Under the pieces are notes generated by a model. It was not told the origin of the DNA and ran no database searches. It was given only the letters and a program-made list of their open reading frames with translations. A DNA stretch of 64,000 nucleotides from Ruegeria atlantica (GTDB taxonomy: Bacteria > Pseudomonadota > Alphaproteobacteria > Rhodobacterales > Rhodobacteraceae). Of this stretch, positions 17,506-26,025 are shown piece by piece. The translations under genes were made by a program, and so were the position numbers. The stretch covers positions 806,001 through 870,000 of the forward strand of contig NZ_WQCG01000001.1 in NCBI RefSeq assembly GCF_013032505.1, given 5' to 3'. Numbering within the stretch: the stretch's first letter is position 1; each line of letters starts with the position of its first letter.

Positions 17506-18063
17506 TTAACAATTTTGGCGCTCAATCTTGAATCCAGGATAGTGGCCCGCGAAAGCGCAAATAAGGCCTAAATCCTGAAACCCACACTTCTTTAAAACGT
17601 TTTGAGAAGCGAAATTCTGATGATCAGTCGTTGCGAAAATAGTTTCTATTGAAGACTCCAGAAAGGCGAATTCAACGAGGCGAGCACAAGCTTCTGTCGC
17701 ATATCCTGCACCCCACCTTGACCGCTTTAGGACGAAGCCAATCTCAATATCTCGATCTGGCCATTGATCACTCTGGAGCAATTCAAACTCTGTGTCCTCG
17801 GCGTCGGTCGGGAGCGGGAGAAGTGCCGCGTGGCCAATTTTTTCGTTTGTGGTTTTCTCAATCAAACACCAAATGCCAATGCAACCGCTACCAGCGCGCA
17901 TTGTCACGACGGGCATTAGTTCGCGGATTTCTTCGACAGTGGAGACCTCGCCCGTAATGAAACGAACGACCTTGGGGTCAGTCCAAAGTGCCACCTCAAT
18001 ATCAATATCGCTCTCAACGAGAGGGCGGAAATGAAGACGCTTGCTTTGGAACTCCAGTTTCAT
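17506..18063 (-). CDS. GNAT-family N-acetyltransferase (RimJ/RimL-like)
   Basis: A protein of about 185 residues of the GNAT fold. It opens with LEFQSKRLHFRPL, and the acetyl-CoA binding strand-loop is IGFVLKRSRWGAGYATEACARL (split across the V and Q/RxxGxG/A positions). The C-terminal part NFASQNVLKKCGFQDLG is the usual RimJ-type ending. The start is uncertain: ATG 18063 gives the standard family N-terminus, but ATG 18075 is equally placed. Substrate and link to neighbours are unknown. Confidence 0.75.
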   Translation of the reverse strand: MKLEFQSKRLHFRPLVESDIDIEVALWTDPKVVRFITGEVSTVEEIRELMPVVTMRAGSGCIGIWCLIEKTTNEKIGHAALLPLPTDAEDTEFELLQSDQWPDRDIEIGFVLKRSRWGAGYATEACARLVEFAFLESSIETIFATTDHQNFASQNVLKKCGFQDLGLICAFAGHYPGFKIERQNC

Positions 18064-18222
18064 AGTCTGGACCATGCCTATTGTTGACCTTGCAAGAAAG
18101 GCTTCTGTGAAACTCAGAACCAAAAAAGGCGAACTTCGCCGAACCAAGTTCTATTGCCGATTTGGGTATAGTTTAGAAGTTCACCGAAGTTCGGAAAATA
18201 ACCACCAAAGCGGCCAATCCGC

Positions 18223-19272
18223 TCAAAGACTCAGGGCATCCACATCGAACGGCACGAGATACTCTTCATTCTCAGTGCTTCGGATCAGAAGTTGGTTTTC
18301 CAGAGTTTCGACGGATTTTACCCTGGCTCCCCTACGCCAACGGAGCGCACCGATGACGTGGATGATCTCAACTTGGCGATGAGGATCCAGGTGAATGGCA
18401 CCACGCATTTTTGGAAAACTGTCTTCGCCAGTCCCCAGAATGGGCAAGGCGGCGCCCTCCTCGATCCCGAGGCAGGCGAAGTGTCGGCTCGACCAAGGAG
18501 CATAATATCGACCACCGTTCGAATGCCACAGCATTGTCATAGGCAATGCTTGAGCCGATTTAAGTGACAGGAAAACGTCGCCTTCCACGGGACGAATGAC
18601 TGCGGTCCATCCTAATTTCTCGTCAGGTGAATCCAATCCAACGACAAAATCCTCACTCTGTGGAGACCATGGGTAAATGGACAAGTTCACATCGCCCTCT
18701 TTACCGGGAAATGATGTCAAGCTTCGGCTTTCAGCCGGATATCGAAGTGCTGAATAGCCCAATGCCGGATCAACTTCCTGCGCAGCCTTGGGTGTCCTCC
18801 AACATTGCTTTCGAGAGGTTTGAATGATCCCGCCATAGGGCAAAGATACATTGGCATGATTTGCAACCGGCACTAACCCCTCGCCACCAATGAACGTGTG
18901 GCGCTGGTAGACGAATGGATGCCCCGGATGCACAGTAATCTCTTTCTGAAGCTTTGCCCCAAAGACCGTTTTTTCGAGCTCAGCACGCAGATAACTGCCT
19001 GTCTTTTCTTTAAGCACCCAACATGAGTTAGGCGGCCACCCATGCAGAGGCGATGCTCCTTCGGTAGACCCGAATGGAGCGCAGAAAAAATCACCGCCCA
19101 ACTTTTCCAGATGAGGTGCTATGCCTTTGGGCATAACTTCGTTTGTCCCGACCCAGGGTGCGCGATGCAGTGGCGAAATCTCTGCGTCACCGTCATTCAC
19201 ACTGAAGCTCTCAATCAACCCCAACTGCAAATCGAAGGAAAGCCGAATACCCGTTGCGGACAGGTCGATCAC
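18223..19272 (-). CDS. aldose 1-epimerase-like protein
   Basis: A 349-residue protein resembling galactose mutarotase-like sugar-binding enzymes: an all-beta pattern, an early GAPFG-like loop (FFCAPFGSTEGASPLHGW) and HPGHPFVYQRHTF near the middle. Catalytic residues cannot be assigned with confidence. It is the last gene of a minus-strand set headed by a LacI gene and containing MocD- and MocE-like genes, so it probably acts on a sugar or inositol derivative or its cyclic product. Confidence 0.6.
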   Translation of the reverse strand: MIDLSATGIRLSFDLQLGLIESFSVNDGDAEISPLHRAPWVGTNEVMPKGIAPHLEKLGGDFFCAPFGSTEGASPLHGWPPNSCWVLKEKTGSYLRAELEKTVFGAKLQKEITVHPGHPFVYQRHTFIGGEGLVPVANHANVSLPYGGIIQTSRKQCWRTPKAAQEVDPALGYSALRYPAESRSLTSFPGKEGDVNLSIYPWSPQSEDFVVGLDSPDEKLGWTAVIRPVEGDVFLSLKSAQALPMTMLWHSNGGRYYAPWSSRHFACLGIEEGAALPILGTGEDSFPKMRGAIHLDPHRQVEIIHVIGALRWRRGARVKSVETLENQLLIRSTENEEYLVPFDVDALSL

Positions 19273-19297
19273 AAACCGCTCCTAACCCGATAAATCA

Positions 19298-19606
19298 TTA
19301 AACTAACACCATTACACGACCATTCTCTACTTTGGTTTCGTAGGTGCCGAGGTCTTCACACACCGGCGCTCTGAGAGCTTTTCCTGAGCGATAATCGAAT
19401 AGTCCATTATGCTTGGGGCACTCTATCTCATAGCCCATCACAAGACCGCCCGATAAATGCACTTGCTCGTGCGTACAGAGACCATCGGTGCAAAAGAACT
19501 CATTGTTCAAACTACGATAAATTGCGTACGTTCGATCCTCGTGATCCCAACGGATAACGTCTTCTTCATCAACATCGTCTACGGCACATGCGTCAACCCA
19601 AGGCAT
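19298..19606 (-). CDS. MocE-like Rieske [2Fe-2S] ferredoxin
   Basis: A 102-residue Rieske-type ferredoxin. The cluster ligands are in CTHEQVHLSGG (Cys, His) and CPKHNGLFDYRSG (Cys, His). Length and sequence fit MocE of rhizopine catabolism and naphthalene-dioxygenase-type ferredoxins. Its ATG shares one base with the stop of the desaturase-like gene (TAATG), so the two are translated together. It should pass electrons to the MocD-like oxygenase. No reductase gene (MocF role) is present in the window. Confidence 0.88.
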   Translation of the reverse strand: MPWVDACAVDDVDEEDVIRWDHEDRTYAIYRSLNNEFFCTDGLCTHEQVHLSGGLVMGYEIECPKHNGLFDYRSGKALRAPVCEDLGTYETKVENGRVMVLV

Positions 19607-20766
19607 TATGTTCCTCCCCGATCACTGATTTCTACTTCCGTATTTCGCTCGGGAACTGCCCTATGCAGATGCTCCCGATAAGGACGGGCCGTCGGCGGGA
19701 GCGTCTTTCGAATGGCATGGTTCGGGTCAACGCGCTGCTTCATGACGGAACCCATCATTTCCCTATAGCCGTCCCAAATCGAAGTGTTCGGCGGCGGCAG
19801 GTCATCCTTGATCAGTTCATGAAGCTCTGGGAGCGCATAATACGGAACCATCGGGAACATATGATGCTCAATGTGGTAGTTCATATTCCAGTAAACCCAA
19901 CGGCTGATCGGGTTCATATACAGCGTTCGGGAATTCAACCGGTGATCAAGAACGTTCTCTGCCAATCCTCCATGCTGAAGCAGCCCCGTCATTACAAAAT
20001 GCCAGCACCCATAGACCCGAGCCCCCCCAATCAAGAGAATTGGGATCAGAGAATTCCATCCGGCCCCAGAGACAAACAAAACAAGTGAAACCACCAAAAC
20101 AGCGGCGTAGATTGCAATGTGAACCCGCCCCCAAAAGACCGCTTTGGGCCACTGGCTTTCCGGAATGTAATCCCGCTCTTCTTGCGACAAGTTCCCCATC
20201 GCATTTCGCATCAGAACTTTAAGCGAAGTCCAGGTCTCGACAATCCCCACAAACGCAAGCGCCTTCAGGACGAGGCTGATCGGGTGCATCCACGCTATTT
20301 CCGGATCGCGGCCAACAATGAGCGTATCGGTGTGATGTCGTGCGTGGCTCCAGCGCCAATTGACCGGGTTCCGCATGATCTGGAAGGACGCGATGTGGTA
20401 CACGACGTCGTTCATCCATCGGGTTCGAAAGGCCGTTCCGTGTCCGCATTCGTGCCAACGGCTGTCGCATGCCGAACCATACACGACACCGTATGCAAAC
20501 CAGAAAGGCACGCAAAGCCAGCTGCCCCAGAAGTACAGGCCACCAGCCGCAAAAATAATGTGCAAGGAAATCCAGATCACTGTGTCACGTATGGCCGGAG
20601 CATCCCGGCGCTTCATAAGCGATTTCAGCTTCTTTCGAGGAACCTCGCTGTGGTACCACTCTGCCGCCGACAGACCGGTTTCTATCGCTTGACGCGTGCT
20701 GTCACCGGTCAGGGAATAGTCCCGAACGGCAAATTCGGAGCCAATGGGTGCGGTCGAATTACTCAT
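19606..20766 (-). CDS. MocD-like membrane fatty-acid-desaturase-fold oxygenase
   Basis: A 386-residue integral membrane di-iron enzyme of the desaturase/hydroxylase superfamily. Histidine boxes are visible as RWHECGHGTAF, HARHHTD and YHIEHHMFP. In rhizobia MocD works with MocE and MocF to demethylate 3-O-methyl-scyllo-inosamine. I chose ATG 20766, which has AAAGGGG directly upstream, over the ATG 15 bases earlier. The tight overlap with the ferredoxin gene supports an oxygenase-ferredoxin pair. The likely substrate is an O- or N-methylated or otherwise substituted cyclitol, inferred from family and context. Confidence 0.85.
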   Translation of the reverse strand: MSNSTAPIGSEFAVRDYSLTGDSTRQAIETGLSAAEWYHSEVPRKKLKSLMKRRDAPAIRDTVIWISLHIIFAAGGLYFWGSWLCVPFWFAYGVVYGSACDSRWHECGHGTAFRTRWMNDVVYHIASFQIMRNPVNWRWSHARHHTDTLIVGRDPEIAWMHPISLVLKALAFVGIVETWTSLKVLMRNAMGNLSQEERDYIPESQWPKAVFWGRVHIAIYAAVLVVSLVLFVSGAGWNSLIPILLIGGARVYGCWHFVMTGLLQHGGLAENVLDHRLNSRTLYMNPISRWVYWNMNYHIEHHMFPMVPYYALPELHELIKDDLPPPNTSIWDGYREMMGSVMKQRVDPNHAIRKTLPPTARPYREHLHRAVPERNTEVEISDRGGT

Positions 20767-20843
20767 TTCCCCTTTCTCCATCGCTCACTGCTTTCCCACG
20801 CGTCCTCATTGACTATAGCAAAGGCGCCTGAATTTTGGCTTCG

Positions 20844-21872
20844 CTAATTGGGCGGCGCAGAACTTGCTCGTGTTACAAGCTCAACAGGAAGCGCTGATTT
20901 CGTTGGAAGAGCTTTGCCCGTGTTCGCCAACTTGCCCAGCAACATCTCTGCCGCACGGCGTCCCAGTTGATGCCGGTCTTGTCGGATCGTTGTCAGCGCG
21001 GGAACGTACGATCCCGACATTTCGATATCGTCGAAACCCACCACCGAAATGTCGCCGGGCACCTTCAGTCCACCTGCCACCAGCCCGGAAATCAACCCAA
21101 AGGCAACCATATCCGCAGCGCAGAAAACCGCCGTTGGACGCTCCTCCATCGCAAGTATTCGTCTGGCGGCCTCATGTCCGGACTCCAGCGAGAAGTCGCC
21201 TCTGATGATCCACTCGGGCCGCGCTGGAAGACCCAAGCGAGTCCGCTCTTCTACCACACCCTCACGCCGAGCGGTCGTCAGAACATTCCCGTCGGGCCCG
21301 GTGACATGCGCGATTTTCTTGTGGCCTAAATCATGCAGGTGCCTGATCGCCAATCTCGCACCTTCAGCATTGTCGCTGGAGATTACCGGAAAGGCCTCTC
21401 CTTCCACCCATTCACATAAAAATACGATGCGGTCGCCTGCTCCGTATGTGACGCATTGCTGAAGTGCGGCCGAAGATATTCCACCATCCAAGGAGATGGC
21501 GCCATCAATTCGACCGTCGCGAAAATACCCAGCGAGGGTTTCCTCCTGCAACGGGTTACTTTCGGTATCGGTGATAAGAACTGCGTAATCCGACCCGGCG
21601 AACCCCTCGCTGATACCAGCGAGAATACCCGAATAAAATGGTTTCCCGAGGTTGGGAACAAGGATCAGCACTGCCCCTGCCCGTTGCATCCGTAGGTTTC
21701 GGGCGGCCTGATTGACGCGGTAACCCGTTTCCCGAATAGCTTCAAGGACGGCGACCCGCGTTGATTTTGACACCAGGTTGGGATTGGACAAAACACGGCT
21801 GACAGTGGCTGTGGACACCCGCGCCACACGTGCGACGTCCTGTATCGTGGCGGGTTTAGGTTTCTTGCTCAT
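20844..21872 (-). CDS. LacI-family transcriptional regulator
   Basis: A 342-residue LacI/GalR protein. The N-terminal helix-turn-helix and hinge are TIQDVARVARVSTATVSRVL (residues 9-28), followed by a periplasmic-binding-protein-like sensor domain. It heads the minus-strand arm and faces the SDR gene of the plus-strand arm. Two palindromes of LacI type (TGTAATCGATTACA and one variant) lie in the gap, so it likely represses both arms until a sugar or cyclitol ligand binds. Confidence 0.92.
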   Translation of the reverse strand: MSKKPKPATIQDVARVARVSTATVSRVLSNPNLVSKSTRVAVLEAIRETGYRVNQAARNLRMQRAGAVLILVPNLGKPFYSGILAGISEGFAGSDYAVLITDTESNPLQEETLAGYFRDGRIDGAISLDGGISSAALQQCVTYGAGDRIVFLCEWVEGEAFPVISSDNAEGARLAIRHLHDLGHKKIAHVTGPDGNVLTTARREGVVEERTRLGLPARPEWIIRGDFSLESGHEAARRILAMEERPTAVFCAADMVAFGLISGLVAGGLKVPGDISVVGFDDIEMSGSYVPALTTIRQDRHQLGRRAAEMLLGKLANTGKALPTKSALPVELVTRASSAPPN

Positions 21873-21923
21873 GGCCTGTCAGACGATTTCCAGCTTGACT
21901 CGAATCTGTTCTGATGCCGATTA

Positions 21924-21937
21924 TGTAATCGATTACA
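21924..21937. promoter_or_regulatory. LacI-type operator, proximal copy
   Basis: TGTAATCGATTACA is a perfect 14-bp palindrome with a central CG, typical of LacI-family operators. It lies 52 bases upstream of the LacI start. Confidence 0.8.
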
Positions 21938-21965
21938 CAAATATGAAAGCTGCTTTTTCGCAAAA

Positions 21966-21979
21966 TGTAATCGATTGCA
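21966..21979. promoter_or_regulatory. LacI-type operator, second copy
   Basis: TGTAATCGATTGCA differs at one base from the site at 21924. The two centres are 42 bp apart, about four helical turns, so two repressor dimers would lie on the same DNA face. Confidence 0.75.
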
Positions 21980-22007
21980 GACGCAATTTCGCCAAATGGG
22001 GGACCTA

Positions 22008-22052
22008 ATGGTATCCGAACCCAAACGCAAAAAAAGCCGGGCTCTTTGTTGA
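22008..22052 (+). other. possible 14-codon leader ORF before the SDR gene
   Basis: An ATG follows a strong GGGGGA ribosome binding site at ideal spacing and encodes MVSEPKRKKSRALC. Its TGA overlaps a TTG of the SDR frame (TTGA). The SDR frame itself has no ATG or GTG start and no ribosome binding site of its own nearby. The SDR may thus be translated by coupling, or the gene may carry a frameshift near its start. Confidence 0.4.
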
Positions 22053-22777
22053 CTTCGAAGGCCTCATTCGACTTTGCCGGGGCGAAGGTCCTGGTGATAG
22101 GCGCCAGCCGGGCGGGCATTGGCGCTGCTATCGCCAGAGCATTTCAGGACTCAGGTGCCGCAGTGGAAATTACCGGCGTGGAACCGGAATGCGCCGAAGT
22201 GGACGCGGCCCGCTTTACCTACAACCAACTGGATGTAACCGACACCGACGAAGTCTACGAATTCGCGGGCATGCGCGACCATATTGACGTTCTGGTCAAT
22301 TGCGCAGCGATCACTCGACGCGGCGAGGAAATGGCGCCCGAGTTCTTTTCCCACGTGTTGAACGTAAACCTGACCGGATCGTTTCGATGCGCCGAAGCGT
22401 TGCACCCTGCCCTTTCAGCCGCGAAAGGGCGCGTCATAAACGTGGCCTCCATGTATGCGCGCTTTGGCTCACCAAAAAACCCGGCCTATGGCGCATCAAA
22501 AGCCGGCGTGGAACAACTGACAAAATCACTGGCGATTGCCTGGGCCAAAGACGGTATTCGGGTAAATGCCATCGCACCGGGATTCATCGTGACCGAGCAA
22601 TCGGCACGCGCCCGGGAAGATGCCGGTTTCACATCCGCTGTCGAAGCACGCACACCCTTGGCGCGCTGGGGTCACCCGGCAGATATCGCCGGAACAGCAA
22701 TGTTTCTCGCATCCGACGCTGCGGCTTTTGTGACCGGCACATGCCTGATCGTGGACGGAGGGTATTCGGTTGTTTGA
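22046..22777 (+). CDS. short-chain dehydrogenase/reductase (SDR)
   Basis: A 243-residue classical SDR. The cofactor motif is IGASRAGIGAAIA; NVAS and YGASKAG supply the Ser, Tyr and Lys of the active site; the C-terminus ends FVTGTCLIVDGGYSVV. Start codons TTG 22046 or TTG 22049 are the only candidates, both directly behind a short leader ORF with a strong ribosome binding site. It is the first gene of the plus-strand moc-like operon and would oxidise a sugar alcohol, cyclitol or lactone precursor. Confidence 0.88.
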   Translation: MLTSKASFDFAGAKVLVIGASRAGIGAAIARAFQDSGAAVEITGVEPECAEVDAARFTYNQLDVTDTDEVYEFAGMRDHIDVLVNCAAITRRGEEMAPEFFSHVLNVNLTGSFRCAEALHPALSAAKGRVINVASMYARFGSPKNPAYGASKAGVEQLTKSLAIAWAKDGIRVNAIAPGFIVTEQSARAREDAGFTSAVEARTPLARWGHPADIAGTAMFLASDAAAFVTGTCLIVDGGYSVV

Positions 22778-22789
22778 CAGGAGCACATC

Positions 22790-23944
22790 ATGAGTGACAT
22801 CGCGAAAATCCGCGCTGCAGTGATCGGGACCGGCTTCATAGGAACGGTCCATGTTCAGGCTCTTCGGCGCCTTGGCGTTGACGTAAGAGGTGTTCTCGGC
22901 TCATCGCCAAAGCGCGGACAGGAACGGGCGCAAGCAATGAGCGTGGCACGCGCCTATGACTCTCTGGAAGATCTTTTGGCGGATGAAAGCATCGATGTAG
23001 TGCACGTAACGACCCCTAACCACGCGCACTATCCGCAAGTGAAGTCGATCCTGGGCGCTGGCAAACACGTCATCTGCGAGAAACCACTTGCCATGACGTC
23101 CGCCGAAAGCGCCGAGATGGTCGACCTTGCCAATGCGTCAGGAAAGGTTGCAGCTGTTTGCTACAACATTCGGTTTTATCCACTGAACCAGCAGGCTCAC
23201 GGAATGGTCCAGGCGGGGGACTTAGGTGATATCCGTTTCGTTACAGGGCATTACCATCAGGACTGGCTTGCCAAACCTAGTGACTGGAACTGGCGGCTGG
23301 AAAGCGAAATGGGGGGTGCGCTGCGATCGGTCGGTGACATTGGAACTCACTGGGTTGACCTGACCAGCTTCGTCACCGGGTTGAAAGCTGCATCGGTCAT
23401 GGCAGAGCTGGCGACCTTTATCCCGAAACGCCAGAAACCTCTCGGCTCGGTAGAAACCTTCACCAGCGGGACCGGTGAAACTGAGAGTGTGCCCATCGAA
23501 ACCGACGATGCCGCCATGATCCTTATTCGGTATGTGAACGGAGCACGCGGCGTGATGAGCACGTCTCAGGTGAACATGGGCCGAAAGAACTCGCTGCAAT
23601 GGGATATCGCCGGGGCAAAAGGCAGCGCTGCGTGGGACAGCGAAACCCCCGACCATCTGTTCATTGGGCACCGCGACGGGCCGAACCAAACGCTGATGCG
23701 CGACTTTACTTTGATGAACGGCCCTGGGGTCGCAGCCGCCACATTGCCCCCCGGGCATGTGGAGGGTTTCGCGGATTCCTTCTTCAACTTTTTCCGGGCG
23801 GTTTATACCGACGTACTCGCAGGCGGACGCCAGCCGACCAGCACTTGGGCCACGTTTGAAGACGGCCATTACGAGATGCGTTTCTGCGATGCCGTCGTGA
23901 AATCGGCAAGCGAGAGTCGCTGGGTAGATTTGAGCGAGATTTGA
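22790..23944 (+). CDS. Gfo/Idh/MocA-family dehydrogenase 1
   Basis: A 384-residue NAD(P)-dependent dehydrogenase. The Rossmann motif is VIGTGFIGTVHVQAL (about residues 11-25), EKPLAMT is the family hallmark, and GGALRSVGDIGTHWVDL contributes the catalytic region (D and H). This family includes inositol dehydrogenase and MocA. It starts 13 bases after the SDR gene with an AGGAG ribosome binding site. The neighbouring MocC/IolE-like isomerase gene suggests a keto-cyclitol or keto-sugar product. Confidence 0.9.
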   Translation: MSDIAKIRAAVIGTGFIGTVHVQALRRLGVDVRGVLGSSPKRGQERAQAMSVARAYDSLEDLLADESIDVVHVTTPNHAHYPQVKSILGAGKHVICEKPLAMTSAESAEMVDLANASGKVAAVCYNIRFYPLNQQAHGMVQAGDLGDIRFVTGHYHQDWLAKPSDWNWRLESEMGGALRSVGDIGTHWVDLTSFVTGLKAASVMAELATFIPKRQKPLGSVETFTSGTGETESVPIETDDAAMILIRYVNGARGVMSTSQVNMGRKNSLQWDIAGAKGSAAWDSETPDHLFIGHRDGPNQTLMRDFTLMNGPGVAAATLPPGHVEGFADSFFNFFRAVYTDVLAGGRQPTSTWATFEDGHYEMRFCDAVVKSASESRWVDLSEI

Positions 23945-23954
23945 GGGTGATGAA

Positions 23955-24869
23955 ATGAAACTGGGCTTGCTGACTGCACCATTCGAAGACTCTCAGCTGA
24001 CAGAGGTGGCGGCCTGGGCCGGTGCCAATGGGTTTTCCGCCATGGAGGTTGCCTGCTGGCCGTCATCCGGTGGCGAGCAACGACGTTATGCTGGGACCAG
24101 CCACATCAATGTGGACAGCCTTTCCGCCGATCAGGGCAATGAAATTGTCGGGCAGCTCGCCGATCAGGGGATCGAGATATCGGGTCTCGGATACTATCCC
24201 AATCCGCTTCACGCCGATGCAGAGCATCGGGCCGAAGTTATTGGGCATCTGAGAAAGGTGATCACCGCTGCCGGGGTGATGGGCATCAAGGTCGTCAACA
24301 CCTTCGTTGGCGGAGACCGCACTCTGCACCTCGATGCGAACTGGGAGCGCGCCACCGAGATTTTCGACCCAATCGTCAAGCATGCTCAAAATTCAGGAGT
24401 ACGTCTGTGTTTTGAGAACTGCCCGATGATCTTCAGCTATGACGAATGGCCCGGGGGTCACAACATCGCTTACTCACCAAGAATCTGGCGACGGATTTTC
24501 GAGGAATGGGGTGACGCGGTCGGCATGAATTTCGACCCCTCACATTTGATTTGGCAATTCATCGATCAAACACGTTTCATCAAGGAATTTGGCCCTCACA
24601 TGGCTCATGTCCATGCCAAGGACGTGATGGTCGATCAGGATGGACTTTATGAAAACGGGGTGATGTCGACTGGAATGGGGTGGCAGATCCCGCGGCTCTG
24701 CGGGCTGGGTGATGTGGACTGGTCCGATTTCTTTTCCGGCCTGTACCGCGTCGGATACGACGGTTCGATCATCATCGAGCATGAGGACAGGTTGTTCGAA
24801 GGAACAGACGAGAAGGTGAAGCGAGGCTTCCTACTGGCCCGGGATGTCCTGTCACCGTTCATCAAATGA
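23955..24869 (+). CDS. sugar phosphate isomerase/epimerase, IolE/MocC-like TIM barrel
   Basis: A 304-residue xylose isomerase-like TIM-barrel protein. Metal ligands are suggested by FENCPM (Glu), NFDPSHL (Asp, His), AHVHAKD (His) and IIIEHED (Glu). The family contains IolE and MocC, which act on keto-inositol compounds, and many sugar epimerases. It lies 10 bases after the Gfo gene and 45 bases before the binding-protein gene. The exact reaction is not determined. Confidence 0.85.
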   Translation: MKLGLLTAPFEDSQLTEVAAWAGANGFSAMEVACWPSSGGEQRRYAGTSHINVDSLSADQGNEIVGQLADQGIEISGLGYYPNPLHADAEHRAEVIGHLRKVITAAGVMGIKVVNTFVGGDRTLHLDANWERATEIFDPIVKHAQNSGVRLCFENCPMIFSYDEWPGGHNIAYSPRIWRRIFEEWGDAVGMNFDPSHLIWQFIDQTRFIKEFGPHMAHVHAKDVMVDQDGLYENGVMSTGMGWQIPRLCGLGDVDWSDFFSGLYRVGYDGSIIIEHEDRLFEGTDEKVKRGFLLARDVLSPFIK

Positions 24870-24914
24870 AGAAATTATCAAATTTGAAATGACTAAAACT
24901 GGGAGGAAACTGAA

Positions 24915-25952
24915 ATGAAAAACCTACTTTACGGCGTTGCTGCAATAGCAGTTTCTGCATCTCTTTCAACGGTGGCGATTGCGGACGGCCACAAGCAATA
25001 CACCATCGGCGTCTCCAACACCGTTCAGGGCAACGGCTGGCGTGAACAGATGATCTGCGCGATGCGTGCACAGGCCTTGGTTGAAGGCGATGTCACAAAC
25101 CTGATCGTCGCGCACCGAAACACGGATTCAGCCGGGCAACTGGAAGACATCAACAATCTGATCGAAGCGGGTGTTGATGCAATTGTGTTGAACCCATCAA
25201 ATCCTGACGCTTTGAATTCGGCACTTGAAAAAGCGATGGCGCAGGACATCGTCGTTGTTGCCGTAGATGCAGGCGTTTCGGCTGATGGCGCGTATATTCT
25301 TTCAAACAACCAAGAAGAATATGCCTACCTTGGTGCCAAGTGGCTGTTTGAACAGCTCGGTGGCAAAGGTGATGTTGTTTATATGCGCGGCATCGCAGGT
25401 GTGTCCGCCGATACAGACCGCGACAACGGATTTAAACGCGCGCTTGCTGAACACCCCGACGTCAACGTAGTGCACGAAGTCTTCACTGGATGGCAGCAGG
25501 ATCAGGGCAAGCAACAGATCTTTGATTTCCTTGCCACTGGCATCCCGTTTGACGGTGTCTGGACCAGCGGCATCGACAATGTAATTGTCGACGCGTTTAC
25601 TGAATCCGGCGCGCCTTTGGTACCGATCGTCGGTGCGGACAATGCGGGCTTCGTTCAGTACCTGACCGAAGTTGAAGGGTTGAATGGTGCAGCGGTGACA
25701 AACCCCGGTTCCGTCGGTGGTGCAGGCATTGCTTTGGCGGTGGACATACTGAACGGCGAAGCCCCTGAGAGTAAAACAGTGCTTGTCGACCCCGTGCTTT
25801 GGGAAAACGCGACAGATGCGGGCCGAGAAACGATCAAGGCAGCACAGAATCCAAATCTGGACCCTGAGTGGCCGGTTTCTGTGACCGTTCCCGGCTGGAC
25901 CGACTACACAATGGAACAAATCATCGACTGCAAGGGACCCGGCGAAGGCTGA
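24915..25952 (+). CDS. ribose-type periplasmic sugar-binding protein (RbsB/MocB-like)
   Basis: A 345-residue periplasmic binding protein with a signal peptide (MKNLLYGVAAIAVSASLS, cleavage near IADG). The mature start YTIGVSNTVQGNGWREQM is typical of cluster-2 sugar receptors, and GVDAIVLNPSNPDALN follows at about residue 90. A strong GGGAGGAAACTGAA precedes the ATG. A perfect 11-bp hairpin just after the gene separates it from the ATPase gene. The ligand is probably a sugar, cyclitol or aminocyclitol. Confidence 0.92.
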   Translation: MKNLLYGVAAIAVSASLSTVAIADGHKQYTIGVSNTVQGNGWREQMICAMRAQALVEGDVTNLIVAHRNTDSAGQLEDINNLIEAGVDAIVLNPSNPDALNSALEKAMAQDIVVVAVDAGVSADGAYILSNNQEEYAYLGAKWLFEQLGGKGDVVYMRGIAGVSADTDRDNGFKRALAEHPDVNVVHEVFTGWQQDQGKQQIFDFLATGIPFDGVWTSGIDNVIVDAFTESGAPLVPIVGADNAGFVQYLTEVEGLNGAAVTNPGSVGGAGIALAVDILNGEAPESKTVLVDPVLWENATDAGRETIKAAQNPNLDPEWPVSVTVPGWTDYTMEQIIDCKGPGEG

Positions 25953-25965
25953 TCCCAAATGACTG

Positions 25966-25993
25966 GCCTTCCGCCCTTAGCTGGGCGGAAGGC
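25966..25993 (+). terminator. strong stem-loop between binding-protein and ATPase genes
   Basis: GCCTTCCGCCC and GGGCGGAAGGC pair perfectly over 11 bp with a TTAGCT loop. No T-run follows, so it probably stabilises the upstream transcript or attenuates transcription, raising binding-protein levels over transporter subunits. Confidence 0.65.
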
Positions 25994-26025
25994 AAATCCA
26001 ATACACTTAGTATTCAAGGGCTTAC

